In this document: positions 61,905 through 64,000 of the stretch, one piece after another | Layout: each line of letters begins with the position of its first letter | Numbering within the stretch: the stretch's first letter is position 1 | DNA from: Paenibacillus zeirhizosphaerae | GTDB lineage: Bacteria > Bacillota > Bacilli > Paenibacillales > Paenibacillaceae | Assembly (NCBI RefSeq): GCF_030705605.1 | Contig: NZ_JAPCKK010000010.1 | Span: forward strand, 25,148-89,147 | Direction: 5' to 3' | Length of the DNA stretch: 64,000 nt | Translations under genes and position numbers: made by a program | Notes under the pieces: model-generated | Database searches by the model: none | What the model saw: only the letters and a program-made list of their open reading frames with translations | Told to the model about the DNA's origin: nothing

Positions 61905-61975
61905 AGCGGGTGATGGGAATCGAACCCACGCTACCAGCTTGGAAGGCTGGAGTTCTACCATTGAACTACACCCGC
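61905..61975 (-). tRNA. tRNA-Gly (TCC)
   Basis: Cloverleaf with anticodon loop CTTCCAA; last gene of the tRNA array in transcription order. CCA not encoded. Confidence 0.95.
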
Positions 61976-61985
61976 AAATTAAAGA

Positions 61986-62059
61986 TCGGGACGACACGAT
62001 TTGAACATGCGACCCCCTGGTCCCAAACCAGGTGCTCTACCAAGCTGAGCTACGTCCCG
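61986..62059 (-). tRNA. tRNA-Pro (TGG)
   Basis: Acceptor CGGGACG/CGTCCCG, anticodon loop TTTGGGA. CCA not encoded. Confidence 0.95.
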
Positions 62060-62100
62060 ATAATATTTCACGAAATTATAATTTCATTGAAGTAATATGG

Positions 62101-62174
62101 CGTCCCCTGAGAGATTCGAACTCCCGACCTTTTGATTCGTAGTCAAACGCTCTATCCAGCTGAGCTAAGGGGAC
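62101..62174 (-). tRNA. tRNA-Arg (ACG)
   Basis: Anticodon loop CTACGAA; A34 would be edited to inosine. Confidence 0.95.
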
Positions 62175-62181
62175 AAACTAA

Positions 62182-62256
62182 TGGAGCGGACGACGGGAAT
62201 CGAACCCGCGACCCTCGCCTTGGCAAGGCGATGCTCTACCGCTGAGCCACGTCCGC
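62182..62256 (-). tRNA. tRNA-Gly (GCC)
   Basis: Anticodon loop TTGCCAA; CCA encoded. Confidence 0.95.
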
Positions 62257-62262
62257 AAAATA

Positions 62263-62350
<88 letters not shown>

Positions 62351-62363
62351 ATATATTGGAAAC

Positions 62364-62439
62364 TGGTGAGCCATGAAGGACTCGAACCTTCGACACCCTG
62401 ATTAAAAGTCAGGTGCTCTACCGACTGAGCTAATGGCTC
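62364..62439 (-). tRNA. tRNA-Lys (TTT)
   Basis: Anticodon loop CTTTTAA; CCA encoded. Confidence 0.95.
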
Positions 62440-62444
62440 ATAAA

Positions 62445-62519
62445 TGGCTGGGGATATAGGATTTGAACCTATGCATGACGGAGTCAAAGTCCGTTGCCTT
62501 ACCGCTTGGCTAATCCCCA
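62445..62519 (-). tRNA. tRNA-Gln (TTG)
   Basis: Anticodon loop CTTTGAC; CCA encoded. Confidence 0.95.
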
Positions 62520-62535
62520 ATAATTAATTAAAGAG

Positions 62536-62609
62536 GGCGATCGATGGGACTTGAACCCACGAATGCCGGAGCCACAATCCGGTGCGTTAACCCCTTCGCC
62601 ACGACCGCC
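62536..62609 (-). tRNA. tRNA-His (GTG)
   Basis: Anticodon loop TTGTGGC, with a G-1 that pairs C73; CCA not encoded. Confidence 0.95.
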
Positions 62610-62627
62610 ATGGCATTTAAAAAAAAC

Positions 62628-62713
62628 TGGTGGAGGATGATGGATTCGAACCACCGAACTCGTAAGAGAACAGATTTACAGTCTGCTGCGTTTGGCCACT
62701 TCGCTAATCCTCC
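62628..62713 (-). tRNA. tRNA-Tyr (GTA)
   Basis: Long variable arm, anticodon loop CTGTAAA; CCA encoded. Confidence 0.95.
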
Positions 62714-62718
62714 ATGGA

Positions 62719-62794
<76 letters not shown>

Positions 62795-62809
62795 ATATTA
62801 AATTAAAGG

Positions 62810-62882
<73 letters not shown>

Positions 62883-62998
62883 CTGCATCAGGCAGAACCG
62901 ACGATATACTTTCACTTCGTGAGATACTGCGATATTGATTCTACGAAGCGTCACTCCGACGAACCCTATTTTGGATTTTCATCCCTAAAGCTATTAAA

Positions 62999-63075
62999 TG
63001 GCGGAACCGACGGGATTCGAACCCGCGATCTCCTGCGTGACAGGCAGGCATGTTAGGCCTCTACACCACGGTTCC
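62999..63075 (-). tRNA. tRNA-Asp (GTC)
   Basis: Anticodon loop CTGTCAC; CCA encoded. It is separated from tRNA-Phe by 116 bp with no gene, the largest gap in the array. Confidence 0.95.
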
Positions 63076-63102
63076 AGATGCACTTTCTTAAATTGAAAGT
63101 AA

Positions 63103-63176
<74 letters not shown>

Positions 63177-63187
63177 ATATTAAAATA

Positions 63188-63263
63188 TGGTGGAGGCTGA
63201 GGGGATCGAACCCCCGACCCTCTGCTTGTAAGGCAGATGCTCTCCCAGCTGAGCTAAGCCTCC
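63188..63263 (-). tRNA. tRNA-Val (TAC)
   Basis: Anticodon loop CTTACAA; CCA encoded. Confidence 0.95.
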
Positions 63264-63266
63264 ATA

Positions 63267-63338
63267 TGACCCGTAGGGGATTCGAACCCCTGTTACCTCC
63301 GTGAAAGGGAGGTGTCTTAACCCCTTGACCAACGGGCC
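63267..63338 (-). tRNA. tRNA-Glu (TTC)
   Basis: Anticodon loop CTTTCAC; CCA not encoded. Confidence 0.95.
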
Positions 63339-63394
63339 TTGTTAATAAGATACTGATTATATATTAAACAAGTCTTACTTGTCTAAAAACGAGT

Positions 63395-63485
63395 TGGCGG
63401 AGAGAGAGGGATTCGAACCCTCGCACCACTTACGCAGTCTAACCCCTTAGCAGAGGGTCCCCTTGAGCCACTTGGGTATCTCTCC
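63395..63485 (-). tRNA. tRNA-Ser (GCT)
   Basis: Long variable arm, anticodon loop CTGCTAA; CCA encoded. Confidence 0.95.
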
Positions 63486-63488
63486 GAG

Positions 63489-63562
63489 TAGCGGCAGAGG
63501 GGATCGAACCCCCGACCTCACGGGTATGAACCGTACGCTCTAGCCAGCTGAGCTACGCCGCC
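63489..63562 (-). tRNA. Elongator tRNA-Met (CAT)
   Basis: Anticodon loop TTCATAC with a G-U first acceptor pair, like Bacillus elongator tRNA-Met. An Ile2 (CAT) identity is less likely. Confidence 0.88.
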
Positions 63563-63595
63563 ACCTTCATATAATAAATCAGTAATTTGTAAGAA

Positions 63596-63671
63596 TGGCT
63601 CCCCGAACAGGACTCGAACCTGTGACAACTCGATTAACAGTCGAGTGCTCTACCAACTGAGCTATCAGGGA
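63596..63671 (-). tRNA. tRNA-Asn (GTT)
   Basis: Anticodon loop CTGTTAA; CCA encoded. Confidence 0.95.
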
Positions 63672-63675
63672 ATAA

Positions 63676-63751
63676 TGGTGGAGCCAAGGGGGATCGAACC
63701 CCTGACCTCCTGCGTGCAAGGCAGGCGCTCTCCCAGCTGAGCTATAGCCCC
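63676..63751 (-). tRNA. tRNA-Ala (TGC)
   Basis: Anticodon loop CTTGCAC; CCA encoded. Confidence 0.95.
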
Positions 63752-63767
63752 AAATAATGTTCACTCG

Positions 63768-63844
<77 letters not shown>

Positions 63845-63874
63845 TAATATGTATCCTTTCCCTAAAAGGGATCT

Positions 63875-63992
63875 GCCTGGCAACGTCCTACTCTCCCAGG
63901 ACCCTTCGGTCCAAGTACCATCGGCGCTGGAGGGCTTAACGGTCGTGTTCGGGATGGGTACGCGTGGAACCCCTCCGCTATCGCCACCAGAC
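63875..63992 (-). rRNA. rrf: 5S ribosomal RNA
   Basis: On the minus strand it starts near TCTGGTGGCGATAGC, contains the conserved CCCATCCCGAACACG and ends near GTTGCCAGGC, about 118 nt. The rest of the rRNA operon (23S, 16S) lies beyond the window edge, so this is the tail of an rrn operon followed by the tRNA array. Confidence 0.95.
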
Positions 63993-64000
63993 AGGTTTTT

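Overview
The window looks like chromosome from a spore-forming, low-to-mid GC Gram-positive of the Paenibacillus type. Supporting this are strong AGGAGG ribosome sites with frequent GTG/TTG starts, a YjcZ-type sporulation miniprotein, a PdaA-type spore cortex deacetylase, many YesM/YesN and LytS/NarL-like two-component systems, CsoR/CopZ/CopA copper homeostasis, an Fnr with a C-terminal cysteine cluster, and a 20-gene tRNA array behind a 5S rRNA gene. The genus is inferred from protein resemblance and gene style, not from a database search. I see no insertion sequence, prophage or CRISPR array.

Layout. 1-1662: end of a gluconate permease gene and gluconokinase. 1746-4000: a His/Ser-rich small protein, a YjcZ-like miniprotein, a Ser/Thr kinase and a MerR/RacA-like protein. 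4262-7051: L-lactate dehydrogenase and a neopullulanase-type amylase. 7054-11316: a very large double-kinase hybrid sensor with a SARP-like response regulator. 11435-16524: PdaA, a secreted Cys-rich protein, an EAL phosphodiesterase and a LysM-tailed cyclic-nucleotide phosphodiesterase/nucleotidase. 16751-20920: a TPP-riboswitch operon for uptake of a thiamine precursor (ThiY, a thiamine-binding MTH1187-like protein, ThiX, ThiZ, TatD-family hydrolase).

20955-27738 (minus strand) is the most unusual locus, an apparent RiPP (ribosomally made, modified peptide) cluster. In order of transcription it has a B12-radical SAM peptide C-methyltransferase, a 60-residue precursor ending KVSVSVSF, a terminator-like hairpin, an M16 peptidase, a winged-helix regulator, an MFS exporter, and an HExxH protein of the putative peptide beta-hydroxylase type.

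28062-34412: nitroreductase/TetR/ABC-2 permease genes, then the csoR-copZ-copA copper regulon with two CsoR-type operators. 34641-41719: DUF5317 protein, a 31-residue membrane peptide, a GGDEF/HD-GYP enzyme, a NarL-type two-component pair, and fused CopC-CopD plus YcnI. 41953-46604: a DUF445 protein and a glutamine ABC transporter operon preceded by a GlnR/TnrA box. 46708-48605: a tandem glycine riboswitch in front of the two L-serine dehydratase subunits. 48681-57854: an 11-repeat Ig-like surface protein and a carbohydrate ABC transporter with its YesM/YesN system. 58071-61801: a Fur-boxed 49-residue protein, Fnr, and an Nre-like GAF/response regulator/PAS-kinase set. 61905-63992: 20 tRNA genes and 5S rRNA.

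A structured repeat occurs twice (31086-31200 and 41858-41939). Both copies lie just beyond the stop codon of a minus-strand gene, in the same orientation. Their stems differ in sequence but remain paired, and the internal loops are nearly identical. This and the RiPP cluster are the best candidates for something undescribed.
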